From Phalacrocorax aristotelis (Eukaryota; Chordata; Aves; Suliformes; Phalacrocoracidae), in assembly GCF_949628215.1 (NCBI RefSeq), contig NC_134282.1:20626723-20690722 (forward strand): 64,000 bases of DNA. The letters run 5' to 3'. The notes beneath the pieces are model-generated. The model did not search any database and was not told where the DNA came from. It saw nothing but the letters and a program-made list of their open reading frames with translations. Positions 25,601 through 40,000 of the stretch are shown one piece after another. Position 1 is the first letter of the stretch. Every line of letters starts with the position of its first letter. The translations under genes were made by a program, and so were the position numbers.

Positions 25601-28600
25601 TGCATAAGACAACTTCTAAGCACAGGCTGAGGAGCTATCCACAGAAGAGGAATAGTGCAAGGCAGCCAGAGCTGGAGAAGCAGGTGGCAGAGGGGGAGGT
25701 TTGGGGCAGCATGAAGCCCTGCGAGGGAACGGGATACGAGGGGCAGAAAGGCGGAGGGTGAAGCTGAGTTGGAGGAGGCTTTCATCCCCCCGCTGCTGGA
25801 GGTGAAGCTGGTGAAAGATTCTCTTTCATCTGAGGAAGGAGATCTTCCTGCGCCAGCCTCAAATCAAGCTACTCTAAAAACTTTTCAGAGTGCAAAAGAA
25901 ATTATTTATGTTTGTTACTTAGTGGAAGCTATCCCAACACCCCGAAAGGAGTTAAGCATTATACATATTTTATGTTTAATCACATCTTTAGTGACACCCA
26001 ACCACAACCAAAGGCTTACATTTCAATTAGAGGGAGATGTATTAAATGTTTAATAGGAATCATTCCTTACAGGGTAATTATATCTTAACATTCACTGGAG
26101 AGATGTTACACTGGCAACCTAATGATGATCTGAACAGGGACTATTTTTTTTTTTATAAGATGAGAACAGATATTTGGATAAAATGAGAAACAGGAGGATG
26201 ATCTGTGCTATTAGTACTCCAGACACATCGCCCCTTTGCTGCCCAGTCATGGGCCTGGATCTGGGGAAGACTGAAATTACATTCATGCGTAGCTTTGAAC
26301 ATGGGTTTTTGGGTCTTAGTGTGAAAAATGTCCCACATATGTTGAGAGGCATCAAGCTGCATGTACCTTTTACTTGTTTTGAACATTTTTAAAACTGGTA
26401 ACCAACTACTCAGTGCTTCAGCTGTTACTAATATGGGAGGGTGAATCTCAAGATGGAAGAGTTATCAAGGATATCTTAATAGTATCTGATATGGATTTGA
26501 ATGCATTTACCGATTTTTAACAAGCTTGGTAGGCATGTGAAAGATTTTTCTTGTAATATTCAGATTATCGCAAAAATAATCAGTGTTATGCATTCACAAC
26601 AAGCAAATTAAAGCCATGAAGTGAATTATGAACCCAGGAAGTTAAAATCAAAGGATGTTAAATATTGAATGAGAACAGAGGAATGGTATTTTGAGAAAAG
26701 CATCCAAAGCTGTAGAAAAAAAAAGGAAAAACAGGAAAAAGAAAAAAAAACCACACCCAAACTAGAATGCTTTCTTCATTGAAGAGAATTGCATTGAGAT
26801 AAAATTAATCTGAAAGGACAAGAATAGCCAAGCCTGTATAACTCTATGATCGTGACCAGGAAGGACCTTCAGCTTCATCATCGCTGTATCCCCTCTGCTT
26901 TAGCAAGATGCTCGAGCAGGAGCTTCTTAGCACAGACCCGTCAGTCCCACACGTTTCCTGCTCCTCCTGTCCTCGCTTTGCTTTCTGGAGGCTGCAGCGC
27001 AGAGCAGGCAGAGTTTCTCCTCCAGCTCCCCTCCTTGCAGTAAGGCATTGCCAAAGGACCTGGCGTGGCTGCACCCAGGACATACCAGAAGGCAGATGAG
27101 CTGCTGCCTCTCTTGGGGTGACTTCTGCACACACGGGGTGTGCAGTGGGAGGTTAACTGGGGGGCCATTGGCTACTGGATGGCAGTCATGCTCAGGGCAT
27201 CACTGGAAGCACAAAGGGCTGCAGGACCATGTAGCACTGCCTCTGGTTGTGTCGCCTGTTTCTACATATTGTTTTCTTAAACCTGTTTTGATGCAGGAGC
27301 TGGAAATGCTGCTAATAACAATGAAACAAAGCACTTGTCGCTGCAGCAGAAATTAACGAGCAAAGAGGAGGTGTAAAGCACCAGGAGCTATTGAAGCTCG
27401 GGGCTCTCAGGACTGCCTGCAGAGCTGAGCGGGCAGTGTGTGGAGCTCCAATCTCCCAGCTAACCCTACACCAAAATCCTCAAGCTTTGCTGATGAAGCA
27501 TCACTGCTGTGAGACAGAAAGGGGCAGCAAGAGCCAGAGAGCTATTCCAACACCTAAGAGCCAACTGAGACAAAACGGAGTAATTGGAAATCTGATGTTC
27601 TTGGCTATTATTTTCTTTTTGTTATTTTGTTTGGGTTGGTTTTTTCTTTTGCTTTTGTGGTAGCCCCAAGTACATACATTCTGACAAGAAAGGGCATGGC
27701 TCCCACTCCAGTGAGCACACACTGTGCAACAGTGGAGAGAAAAGCTGCTTGCAAGTTTTTCAGGCTCCAAAATCGCCACAGGTCAGTGAGCTCTCTGATG
27801 GGAAGAGCAGGTCTGCCTGTGCGGACAGAACGTGGCTCGTGAGAGAGATCAAAGCTTGAATGCAGATGTAAAGATGCCCAGAGTTAAGGACGGTGTGTCG
27901 GCGCTTCCCAGAGATCAGATGTGCTGGAGCAGTCCAGTTTCCAAGCTCAGCACTTGCCAAGGCCGTGGCATTCAGATCACAAGGCCACAGAGTCGTTAGG
28001 CCCTGCCTCGTGACAAACCCTGTGTAGTGGCAATTCACACAGCTCTGCTCCCGCTGCCTCTTTCAGGGCTGGGTCACATCTCTCCTGTACTTCAAATGTA
28101 TAATCCTTCATATTGGAAAACACAACTGCAACTATTTTCCAATTCAAGCTGAATGGAATAAATTAGTTGGGAAAAGCAGAGAAAACTTTGGGAGAGACCA
28201 AATTGATGCTTTCCTTTCAAAATTACTAAGATCCAGGAACGTGGTGGAGTTTGCCTCAAAGGAGGCTGGTCCCTCTGGCCATGCCCTCCCCGGGCACGCC
28301 AGCACCTGCTGGCAGTACAGCAGCCCCTGACAGTGATGCTTGCCCCAGCGAGGAGTGCTACAAAACCCAGTGTTGTTCTTCCCAGGGCATGCAGCAGTAT
28401 GTACATCAGAAGGAAAACAGGCACTTGAAACCGGTATTGGAGCAGGGGCTGCGGCATGACGTGGTTCATCCCTGCATGGATGGGGTGGTGATCCACGCAG
28501 CCACTCTAGCAGTGTGGCTGGTGGCAAGGCATGCAGACCCCAGCCCAGGCACCCACAGCTCTCCCCTGCACAGGGACCTTCCAGCACTTTTTTATTTGCA

Positions 28601-31600
28601 GCCTGCAGAGAGCAGCTCTGGGCAGCCATGGGCTTGTGGGGCAGCTTGGGAGGAAATGAGAACATTATTAGTCTTTTCAAGAGAAGCCCAGCATGGTTCC
28701 TTGGTGAAATATTAGCTATGAAAAATATCAAGTAACTTTTCTACCTCCCAGGCATGCATTGGAGTATTTGGAGATGGGAAAAAATAAAAAGTACAGTGAA
28801 ACCAGCAGGGTTTCACTCACACTTCAGCAGTGTCTAGATTATTAGGCAAAAAGAGTATGGGTGATTTTAAGGCAGAATGGTAAAAAGCTTATTTAGCCTC
28901 CTAGTTAGCCTCAAGATACAAAAACACTGGCACTGGAGCAGTTTTGGCTCATGGCGCTGCAGGAGGAGGTGCTGCTGCCCCTGCAGGAAAGCTGTGCCTA
29001 ACAGCGGTTTAGGCTCAGCCCTGGACAGCCACCCATGTCCCACGCCCTCAGGAGCATCCCTGAGGCCCAGTTGGGTGGGATTTAGTGTAACGAGAGTGCT
29101 TCAGGCCAAGAGTCGTAGTCCACATGGGATACGTGTGTGGTTACTTGTAACACTTCAATAAGTTGACAATGTACAGATATTTTTGGAAAATTCTCAGTAG
29201 TGCAAACTGTGATCGTAACTACTGACATTTCTGTCCAGGTTGTTGAGGTTCTTCATGCAGTTCTTAATTACTCACTAAAGCAAGTGTCTTGAAGTTCTTA
29301 GTATCAACATCTCCCCTGAGCAGTAGCCAAGAAGTGCACGTTTCCCTTTCTTCCAATTAATTATGCCCCAGCTTTACAGAAGCTGCATTTTCTGTGTGCT
29401 TTTTAAGCTATGCTCCCCATGTGCTGTTTCAGTTAGCTATAATCATTCATTTTTGTCACAGAACAGCTGTGAGGGCCTTTCTTGCCCTGTGATACGTTTT
29501 CATGACCTGCAAATGCCATGTGGTGTTCCTATAGTTCTGAGTCACATTTCAGATGTATTTGCATGGATTGCATATGCTCTGGTATCTTACAGCTGCATAG
29601 ATACACATATCCTCACATACATTTTATATGTTTTATTTGAGAAAATAAAACTGAGTGAGAAATAATTATTTTGAGTTTTAGGATGGATTTTCTGCTTGGA
29701 GCTGCTCTGTAATCATAAGGCTATCTCCCATGAGTAATGGCTTGTTTTAATTTGAAAGCTATTGCAAGCTCTGTGCAGGTAACCATGGCCCAGTTGCATG
29801 CTCCCAGTTACAAAAATCTCCAGCTGAGCATATAGATTTTCTTGCATGAGGCATAGTTTGTACTCTGTAGCATATGTTGTGCTTGTAGGGAGCTGGCATA
29901 AAACAGATTCATTCTAATTATTCCAGACTAACTTGAAGATCCATTTAAAGGGAGCGAGGCTCAGAGGCTTGGAAATGCAGCACGGAGGCCTGAAGGGCTC
30001 TCTGAAAAGTCTGAAACACATCTATAGCCTTGCTTCACCGCCAGCCCAGTCCAAAACTGTAGCCAAAGTTTTCGGATGTGACTCATGTATCTCAGAGTTT
30101 CTATTTCCCACGTTCAGGTTAAGCCTGGGTTTTGTAAAAGTATTGAGCATCCCCTGCTGGAAACCATACCTCTTTCAGAAACCTTGGATACTCAAAATTG
30201 CAGCAACGCTAGTAAGATTACTGGGCTGTGTACATCAAGCTAGAGGTTCAGCGTGTTGCATGGCTACTTGGCTCCCTGCAGCCACTGAAGTGAGCAGGGT
30301 GCTCGTGGGGGCTTCTTTTAATGAGGCTTTTGTGGTATTTTCTGCGTATGTGTGGAGGTAACGCACAGCCAGGCAAACGGTCCTTGCAAAAGAGCAAGGA
30401 CTCTTAATGGACGTTAACATATTAAACAATTACCTGTTAAGTAGACTAATCAAATAACTTTGTGCCACTGTTATCTAATTAGATTATGAAACCTGAGAAT
30501 GCTTTAAACACTAATTGATTTTTTGCCATCTTGTTTGCTTTCTGGGAGGTTGTGCAGCTTGCTACCCTCAACTGCCTTGCTGCACCCAGCATGAGCGAAA
30601 GTCATTGCTCAGATGTGGTTAAAAGGGAGCATTTAATTAGTCATGAGTGTAAGGCAAGATTTCATTCAAGCATAAAAAGAAGCCAGCTTTATATTCTCTC
30701 ACGCCCAGCTACACGTGAGGCTGGTGAATGTTTCCACAGGGTCTGCCCTTGCTGCTCCCCACTTCCTCTCCAAACGCTGCTGGTCATGCCCATGCCCAGA
30801 AGGCAGCCCGTGTCTCACTCCCACTCGGTTTGCTGCCACACTTTTCCCCGCTTCAATGTCAAGTAGAGAGCGCTGATGCAGACTTGCAATTGCCTTCTCT
30901 GGCTCGTCCTGCCAATCCACTGGGTAATTTTCATTCTGCCAGGAAGCTGCTGCCCAAGCGTGCTCAGAAAAACAGCTTTGTACACAAGCGACACAAATCG
31001 GTGGTTGTTCACGGTCTGGTGAGATGCAGGCGGCCAGGAAGGCAGCTGCCATGCAGGGTGGTGGGGCTGGCTGCAGCCCAGGCAGCAGACGTGCCCGTAG
31101 GTGCAGGAACATCTCGCCCTTGGTGAGGGTGGCTTTATGGGTGCTGCTGCTGTGCCCCCACAGAGCTGCGTGTGCAAGGGCACCGTTTTGGTCCTTTTGC
31201 ACGGGTGAAAAAAGGTTTTCCTTCAAGCGTGGGTGGGCTCTGGTTCTGGGGGACATCCCGAAGCAGAAAGGGCAGCCACCTGCCTGCTGGCCTGTTAGCG
31301 CTGGCACCCCACTCACACAGGTGTCCCAGCACCAGCATACCTTGCTCTTATCCTTCAGAAAGGGGCTTAGGAATAGCAGATTTCAATTGTGTAATTGCTT
31401 GGAGCCAAAATTCACACTTTTCAGAATAACTATGGAGATCTTTCAATATTTGTAGTTGTGGGAAAGTACCAAAATGGGCCTCTGGGTTCCTCTGTTCAGC
31501 AGCAGAGCAATGCTAGCTCGGAGGAGGGGGAGGTATTCCCATGGCTAAAACTGGGGGCCCTGCAAACAGCCCCACAATGAATTTAGCCAACGAGTAATTA

Positions 31601-34600
31601 GCTGACTGCTGCGGTGTAGGCCTGAGGCACTGCTGTAGAAATTTGTATGAGCTCCTGTACCTGCCTTCACAGTGGAGGCGCAGCCCTGGCGAGGAGCCCA
31701 GGCTGACCGAACGAAGAAGTGGTGGCCCTATGGGGATGTACCTCTCGGATGGGGGCACACTGGTCAGGAAGATGGGTTTGACAGCAGCAGGGGGAGTACA
31801 TGGCCAGGGCACATTAGAATATTGTATTAAACACAGATGTGGTCATCAGACTTTAGAGGCTGACCTGTTTTGTCCGTTTAATAGAACATTTTCAATTTGT
31901 ACTGCAAAATCTTGTCTGTAGCACCCGTCTGTACAAGAAGGATGCATTTCTTTGCATGGCTGAGCATTTGTAGATTAAATTCCTTCAAAGCAAGATACAA
32001 CCTGGCCTGGCAGAGCAGAACGTGCGGGATGCTGATGCCAGCTCAGTGGCTGCCAGCACTCCGGGGGCAGGTGAGCAAGGGCCTTGCAGACTGTGTTGCA
32101 TGTCCCACCACGTTAAGCTCCTATTCAAGTGCTTGGAAGAAAATGCATTTGAGTAGAGCATCGATCTCAAACCTTCTGCTGAGCCTCAAGCAATTCGACT
32201 GGCCAAGTAAAGCATATCTGGACTATGGATAATTTAGATGTGTAAAGGTCTAAACTGTGAGAAGAATGAAAGTGCAGAAATTAAAATAAAAAACAAGGAA
32301 AAATATAAATTTACTTTTGATTAAAACGGGGCAGCCACTGAGAATTAAATAAGGAGAAGGCTGATATGGGATAAAACTTTGACATTAAACCTATTCAGTC
32401 TCTTCAAAGTTACAGGAGCTGAATGATCAAAAGGGAGTGTGAACAAGACAGAATCAACACACTAAAAACATCTCCTTTTTATTCATTGTTAAATCCACTG
32501 AAATATTCTTTTTTTACCACCATAGGTTGTGCAGACAGATTCAGAAGAGAATTAGGCTCTTTTGCACCACAGTGAAGTATGAAACATAAGTCAAAGTCAG
32601 AAATCAAGCAAGGACTCAGGGCACGACAATGTTCTTGCGCAGTGGCAATAGGAAGAATTTGGCATTGACCCTGACTAGTGCTGCTGTTATGCTTTTCTTG
32701 GTCATTTTTTATAGGATTAATAAATCCAGTGTTGCTGACATTTCTGGCTGTTAATAGTAAACCTTCCCTGGACACTCCTTCCCTGATGGACATCTGGGCT
32801 TCAGGCCTGGTGCAGGGATGATGGAGCTGCAAGCTCCTCTCACCCCCAGGTTTCCCTGCGAGTCACACATTGGGACAGGCAGGCTACTGTCTTCTTCTGG
32901 CCCATCCCAGTGAGGCTGGAGACACGATGTAGCATTGCTGGTCGTCAGCATTGGGATGTGGTGCCTTGTGGCAGGCAGGGGTGAAGGTGCAGCTGCTGGC
33001 AGATGCATCAGAGGGGGATCAGAGCTCCATAAGGATGGAAGCCTATGGCTTAGAAGTTATGATGCCAGGCAAAAATGAAAGGTGTTCGTTTATTGCAAAG
33101 TACTAATAGAAAGAGACTTTCCACCTCCAGCCTTGGTCCTCTGTCTCCATCTCCTCCTCCCCAAAACTGAAACCTGTGGCAGCCCAGCCATGCTCTGAGC
33201 AGCACGTGTGCTGGGAAGGGGAAGCCTCAGCTCAGGGCAGCAGTCCCCGCCATGTTAGTGCAGGGTGCTGATGTTACAGTGCTGCTTTTGTGCATGTTTA
33301 TGGGAAGCTGAAGCCTGGTAATTGTGCTCTGCTGGTTGGGTTTAGCCCCAGACAGGGAGACTCGATCTTCTTGCAGAGAGGCTCCTGTGTCCCTGGGAGG
33401 CATGGCACATGCCTAGCTGTAGCATCTCTAGAAAATATCCACATACTTATTGCTGATGGACTTTCAAGAACAAAATGCTGTGATTTGAAAAATATATTAA
33501 AAAAATTGTTATATTGGAGTAGCAATGAGTCCTCTGTGGTTTTTTTCTTTCCCTCTCTCTCCAGGGGAGCACAAAGGCGGATCTGGCAAGTGAGATAGAC
33601 AGCAAAGCGGTTCAGTAATGGCAGTAGCTGTGCAGGTGTCATTTTCTGCTGATGGCAGGTTTCACAACATGCCTTCTCTGCTCACAGTGTAGCCCTTTCC
33701 CCAGGGACCCCCTGCAGCAGCCCCACATACACGCACAAGTATCTCGTGTTGCCGTGCTGGGCAGGGGCAGGGAGCTGCAGAATATCAAGTAGTGGCAGGA
33801 CAAAGAGCCGAGCTCCTCCCAGTTTTATATGAAGCTGCACCACAAGGCTTCTGCTTTTTGTTCCCATGTTTTCTGTTGCAGCGCTACTTGGTATGCAGTT
33901 CGTACAGGCCACTGAAAGACAGCACGTGCTCTGGCACTCACATACAGGTATTGCTGTGGGGGTGCTTGAGCCTGGCAGCTGCCAGGAACCCCACCACTAT
34001 GGTTGGGTATTTTTCCTGGTGAAAAGGTTTGGATAGGGCTGAAGGTGAATACAACTTGACCTAATTCAGTGTCCTACAAAGCACAACTTGCCAAAGCAGC
34101 TCAGGTGCAAGAGGCTCTGTCCTTTCTATTAAATGAAAGCCATACAGCTATAGTTGTTTGTCGTGGGCACAGGAACGTACGCTGGACATATGGCCAGCCA
34201 AAATCAGCAACCTACGAGTGTGCCACAGCTAAGAGGTATGGAGTGTGTTTCCCACCCACAGCACGTGGAGCGGCAGCAGCCAGGAGTTACCTAGTCCTGC
34301 GCTAGGCTAGTGGCCCTGCAGGTCCAGCAGAGCAGGCGCATGTCTTGGACCCCACCAAATTTACAAATACAAGGTTGGATGTGTGGAGCTCTGTCTGCTT
34401 ATGGGAAACATGGCGACCAGCACAGCCAGCAAATTTAGCTTTGTGAGGTTTTCAACTTCCAAAACTCCTGACTCGTCTCCTCCCCCTGGGAGGGAATTGC
34501 AGCAGGAGCAGCAGTAAAAGGTTACAAGACAAATGCTGTTTCCTCAGAAGCCTCTGGTAGGACAAAAGGTCCGTGCCCACTCTGGTCTTGTTACAGGTGA

Positions 34601-36803
34601 GTGGCAGGCACGGGATCAGAGGAGCAAACGTCTCCGGTTGCAGCCAGGGTAAGCCAATTGCTGAGCTGGCAAGCATCCCCTGCCCATCCAAACCTGCCAG
34701 CTGCAGGATCAGCAGTGATATTATAATTACACACAAGTGCTGTTGCTGCTCCAGTACCTGATCCACTTGCTGGAGAAACAGAAATACAAATTTGAAACCA
34801 ACACTGGAGGGTTGCTGGTATGTTTTAAGTTCTTGGATGACTCCAAAATGGAGGGGGTTTGTACTTTGGTTCCAGCAGTTTTGCTCACCACACATTGTCA
34901 CCAGCATGGAGGCACCTGCACTCTTATTTAAGCTTAGGTCCAAGCTCATTTCTGAGTCCAGCTTTGCCCACTCCTTCCCATTTGCATATTGTTATGCCCT
35001 CAGCAACATGCACCTCTGGAGGGGAGCAAAAACTCGGCATAAATTTATGTTTATTGTTGATGCAATCTGGATGGGCTGGAGAGAGGACAGCCATGACCCA
35101 CCAGGAGCTTTGCCAAGACTAATGCCAGCACATCAAGCCCAGACTGCCACCAGCCCCGCAGCAGGCAGGGGAAGCACAGCAGAGCCTGACATGCTCTTCC
35201 CCTTGCACTGTGGTTTCATGAGAGATCGTGGATGCTGTGGGCTTTGCAGCCTGAAAAGTCAAATTCATTTCACCTCTCTGCATGCAGGCCAGGTTGCTCA
35301 GAGGCCTCTGGAGAGGTTCCTGGGAGGGGACAGCAGAGTTGCCTGTGACTCCCACAGCTCCCAGTCCCCAGCCTTGTGCCTGTGTCACCAGCAAAAATCA
35401 GCATAGCTATGTATTCCTGCAGGTCTTACAGCAAGTCCTACCTGCCCTTGCCAGGCACAGTGTGCTGCTGTAGGTCAGAGTGGGGAATGAGCACAGTGTG
35501 AACTACAGAAACCACTTCGTCCTTACGAAGTGCTTTTTGAGGATGCTGCTCCCTAAGGGCATTACCACCCACGTGGAAACATGCCTGAGGGCAAAGATCC
35601 TCGCCTGCATCCCAGTTTTTCTCTCAATTCCAGCAGTTTCTGCCCAACTTCCCAGTAGCTGCTGGGCTGCAGCACCTCCTTGCAGACCCAATGGCTTCTT
35701 CACGATGGCCCTCCTCTGACACCCTCTGGAAAAAATAAAACCGAGTCATGTCTTGTTTCCAGCATATCACACCAGCTTTCATTTTTTCCCCTCAGCCTCT
35801 GGCAGCAAAGTGGTGAAGTACACACAGCCGAGAGGTCTTTTTTTTCTCAGCTATTCCTGAGTCACTGTTAAGCTACTGGGAAGTTAATGTCTCAAAGCAA
35901 AAGGTGCATTAAATTATTTTCCTGAGGGCTTTCTGTCACTCTCAGTTTTGTATTTTGAAGTAAGTTGGGGAAGGGGTAGGAAGGATGTTCCACAGGTTTT
36001 TGCCTTTCATGCCAGTAAAAAGATCACTTTAGGGACTAGGTGATGAGAGCAGCACAGGGGATTATGTTTCCCGTCTAATGCAAGTTTCATGCCCGGTCTG
36101 TCTCTCCTTACACTCCCAGGATGCTGGTGCAGGCGCTCCATTCCAGCGAGCCTCCCTGAGTGCCCGGGAAGGGGCAGCAGGATCTGCTGTGTGGCCTTTC
36201 ACGACGGCTTTAGTTTACCTGCTCATCCATCACAGCTGTTGGTGTACTTTGTTGATAGCAGGGGTCTTGTACCATATCAGCTTTCACTTGGAAATTTAAC
36301 TTTCCTTTGAGAAATGGCTAATTCTTTTCCAGATTCACCCCATGTTAAGGGAGAAATGAATCACTGCCCAGCAAAGGGCAACCCCTCCCTCTGTGCCACG
36401 GAGGAGATCGCTGGCCTTTGCAGGTAAGCCAAAGGAAATGGGCTCTGTCCTCCCTGGTTCTTTTGGAGAAAACCAAAGCGTGATGCAAGCAAGAGGGCAG
36501 GAGCGTTTTCCGATGATGCAGCGATATTGTGTTGACAGTGATTTGTGCAGCGTGTAAGAGGCTAGCTCTGCTCTGAAAAACGAGACCTTGAATGAATAAA
36601 TCATGGGCCCTCTCTTGGTAACTTGACAACTCAGTCCAGTCCTCCCTGTGGAGGGAGCTGGCCCAAGCCCTGCATGCTGGGAGGGACTCCTATTGCCCAA
36701 AGGCTTTTAAGAGCAGGGTCCGCCCACCACCGGCTTAGGAGCTTCTCCAAAGGGCAGGAGCTTTGGTGGGGGAGTGAGGAGGCTTGCTGTGCAGCGTGGG
36801 ACC
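22651..36803. other. Intergenic region between DOCK10 and CCDC195, no gene supported
   Basis: About 14 kb without a recognisable gene. Several open frames of 130-205 codons occur in GC-richer parts (28144-28731 -, 30699-31316 -, 34792-35406 +). Each overlaps others on the opposite strand, and none shows a known domain, splice-consistent neighbours or conserved-looking composition. CpG-containing, moderately GC-rich sequence around 30700-31330 could be regulatory. No CR1 or LTR body was recognised. Confidence 0.5.
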
Positions 36804-37068
36804 ATGGAGGGAAATGCAAACCTCCTCCAGGTCATCCGCAAGATGCGTTCTCAAATCAACAAGCTGGAGAGGGAAAACAGGGCCCTGAGGGGAGAGCTGC
36901 AGGTCTGCGGGCAAAGAGCTGTGCTACCGGAGACAGCGGCAACAAGAGGAGGTGGGAATGGCAACGTGAGGAGCCTCACCGATGATGGGGAAGGGCCAGC
37001 TGGTTCTCCAGCACCCCTGCATGGAAGCATCATGGTTGGTCCTGCTCCAGCACCAAAGGAGCAGACAG
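36804..37068 (+). CDS. CCDC195: CCDC195 exon 1 (coding)
   Basis: Starts at ATG in ACCATGG context and ends ACAG|GTACT, phase 0 to 1, 88 codons plus one base. It encodes MEGNANLLQVIRKMRSQINK and then LERENRALRGELQ, with leucine/isoleucine heptads. A low-complexity tail of GGGNGN and PAGSPAP type follows. The open frame continues to 37184 past the donor, but the next exon's phase supports splicing here. Confidence 0.75.
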
Positions 37069-40000
37069 GTACTAAGAGCCAGGGCTGTCCATGGCACCCA
37101 TGTGTGCTGCCTGTGCAGGATCTCCCAGCCCAGCTGATACATGTCTGCAGGGAATGGGAGATGAGCCACAAGCTGTTTAGTTAACTTGATGGAAGTGCTC
37201 TGGCCTCCATCAGTGCCCACACCTAAAACCACCTTAACTGCGTGTCTCCGTGATCTTTTTAGTGGGGTACCTGCATCCTGCAAGCTGAGCTTAGTGGAAT
37301 ATTTTGCTGCCGCTCAAGCAAAGAGTTCAACTCAAAGAGTTCAGTTCCTCTTTGTTTAAGCAGAATTTGACTTACCGCGTTAAGCTTTTGTGGGCATGGA
37401 CTGTTTTGCCTATGCCCATCCTCTGTCTGTTCCAGACAGAAAAGGACCAACAGTTGTAATCATGCCATAACCTCTCTTGCCTTAGTAAAAGACTAGAAAA
37501 GCTCTACAAATAGTAACAAACAGGGATGGATTGCATACGTCATGCCAGACGTGCACTTTCTTTTTACAGATAATGCAGTTAGTATTGGCTGAGGGAGAGA
37601 GGGGCCAATATATAGGAATACACTCTCTTCACAGTTTTATCAGAGAGGAAAAAATGGAAATATTCCTTGGTTATAGAATTCTATTTGGAACTCCTGGCAG
37701 ATTTAACGAAGCAGGAATTAGAGGTAAATGTTGTTTGGTGAGAAGCAGTTATTTAGAATTGAAGGTGGTTATTGGCAGGGTCAGGCTGTTAGGCATCACA
37801 TGTGCTTCAGGCCTGTCACCCCCTTGTCTGGTGTCTGTCACGTCCAGTTGCTGGAAAACTGCTTCACTAACACAACTTCTTGGCATCAGTATGGTGTGTC
37901 ATGCATTGCAGCTGCTGTTACAGTCCGTGTGCTCCGCAGGTCTGGGGGCTGACCCGGCCTCAGCTCTGAACCAGTCTCCTGGAGAGGTCCGGGCTGTGGA
38001 GGAATGCCCCCACAAGTTTTGACAGAGATAAGTCTATGAAAGTGAATGATATGAGAGGCTGAACAGTACTAGTGGATTTACATGAAGCTAGATGAGCGCT
38101 GCAGTCACACAAACCCACTCAGCCCGGTGGTCAGGTTACTAACCCGAGGGCCTCTTAAACCGGGGCTGCTGGTAGCTATGGGTGTCCTCAGCTTGGGAAC
38201 AGCTGACTGGCCTTTCGGCAAGCATGAAAGACATGCAGGGTGCTTTCCAACCTTGTGGGTTTTCCTCTCCAGCTGCCTTTTAAGGGAAAGGGTGGGACCC
38301 AAAGGGGCTGTTTCTCCTCCTCTGCCTTTCAGCCTCCTCATGTACAAAACTTTTTTGAGCCAAAAGAATGTGATTAAAAATACATTGAGGATATTTGAAT
38401 TCTCATTATTATTGTTAGTAGTATTATTAATTATTGTTCCTAGCTCTGCTTTTGTCTCTGCTACTCAGATACCACCATGACCGTGCGGCGCTACTCCACA
38501 GCTTTACCAGTGCCCGCTCCTTCCACAGCGAGGTCTCACCGGGCCAGTAAGATGCCTCCAAGCAATGGGCTCCCGGACGTGCCAGGCAGTGTCCAGCCAT
38601 CAGCCCCTCCTGCTGCAGCACAGCTCACCAGTGGAGAGGAGAAAGGCCTTGAAAAAACCCTGGCCAACTGTCTCTCCTACACGCGTTCCAGCAAAATGAA
38701 GCTGTTTCAGGAGCATGTCTATAAGTGCAGGTAGGTTCAGTTTGCCTTCACCACAGCAAAATCTTTGAATGCATACAGGAAAAATCTTTGTTCGAATCTA
38801 TATGGGCATTGAGCAGACAGAAGACCTCTTTTTCTTAAGTTGTCCTGCTCATCTTTGCAATGCATGAAGATTACCAGTGTTAGCAGTTTAAATTTATTAT
38901 AGAAAAGAGAGGCTGAGGGGAGAGGAAAGGGGGTTGAAATATCTCCATTAAAGCCAGGCAGAGTTTCACAGATCCATGTGTTGTTCTGACAACCTAAGCC
39001 TGAAAGGGATTTTTAAACTTTTAACAAAAAGGATGGAGATACCAAGGAACACTGAAATATGCTTTTGAAAGTGTGATTAATATGGCTCATGGATTTAGAT
39101 GTGCTGTATCATATTTCCACTGTAATTGGAAGCATTACAAGTTAATGCTTTCAGCCTTGAGAAGCTGTCTCAGGACAGCTTCTAAATTAAGTGAAATGGC
39201 TGCTGGACAAGCCCTGAGTGTCCTCTGCTGATCGATGAGAAGCTTTCCAACACAGGGCAACAATCAAAGGTAGAAGCACCAATAATGAGACCGTGATATA
39301 CAACAGGCCCGCTCACCTCCTGCTGCTGATACATACACCCTGGGAATCCATGTAGATTGCTGGTTTTAGTGCTGATAGTGCCATGCTCAAAAGAAAAAGA
39401 GTCCAAATGGCCTCAACACGTGTGCATTTGAACAGGGATAAGTCCATGGGTCTGCCTGCCCACGTGTGTCCCGGGGCAGGACTCCAGCAGCCTCTACTCA
39501 GGGGCTGCACAGCTGTAGTGGGTTGTGTCACCTGTGTTGACATACCCATTCGCATGGCACATCATGTCAGCTTTTATTCTGTACCACCCTCACACAGCAA
39601 TGCATCCTCAGAGCAGACCAGTGCACAGGCCTTCACACTCCACGTGCAAACCTGGTTAGGAGCCCAGCTCCTCGCTGAGAGGCTGGAGGGGACAACAAGG
39701 TCAAGTTTTCGTAGGCACCTAGGTTTTCTTGTAAGGACATTTGAGGGTCAGGCATTTTACAGCATTTAAACACCTAGATTTAGTTCCTGGCAGGGAACGC
39801 ATATTGTTTTCAAAAACACCCTGACCCTGTAACTCTGGATTTCAGCATATGCTCCACTGGGTTCAGGGAAACTTAAGACTCAGTGCACATAAAGGCTTCT
39901 GAGAGGTTTGCCCTGGAGCCAGCTCGCATCACAAGTGCATGTGTTGGGAAACACAGGGTCAGCGTGCAGGAGCAGGAACGGCAACGGCAAATGCTGCTGC

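Noticed and set aside
28144-28731. 195-codon - strand open frame
   Set aside because: It overlaps a 154-codon frame on the other strand, is Pro/Cys/His-rich, and has no domain, splice context or recognisable family.
30699-31316. 205-codon - strand open frame
   Set aside because: GC-rich sequence with open frames on both strands; no conserved motif and no supporting gene structure.
34792-35406. 204-codon + strand open frame
   Set aside because: Overlaps other frames on both strands; low-complexity GC-rich composition and no recognised protein.
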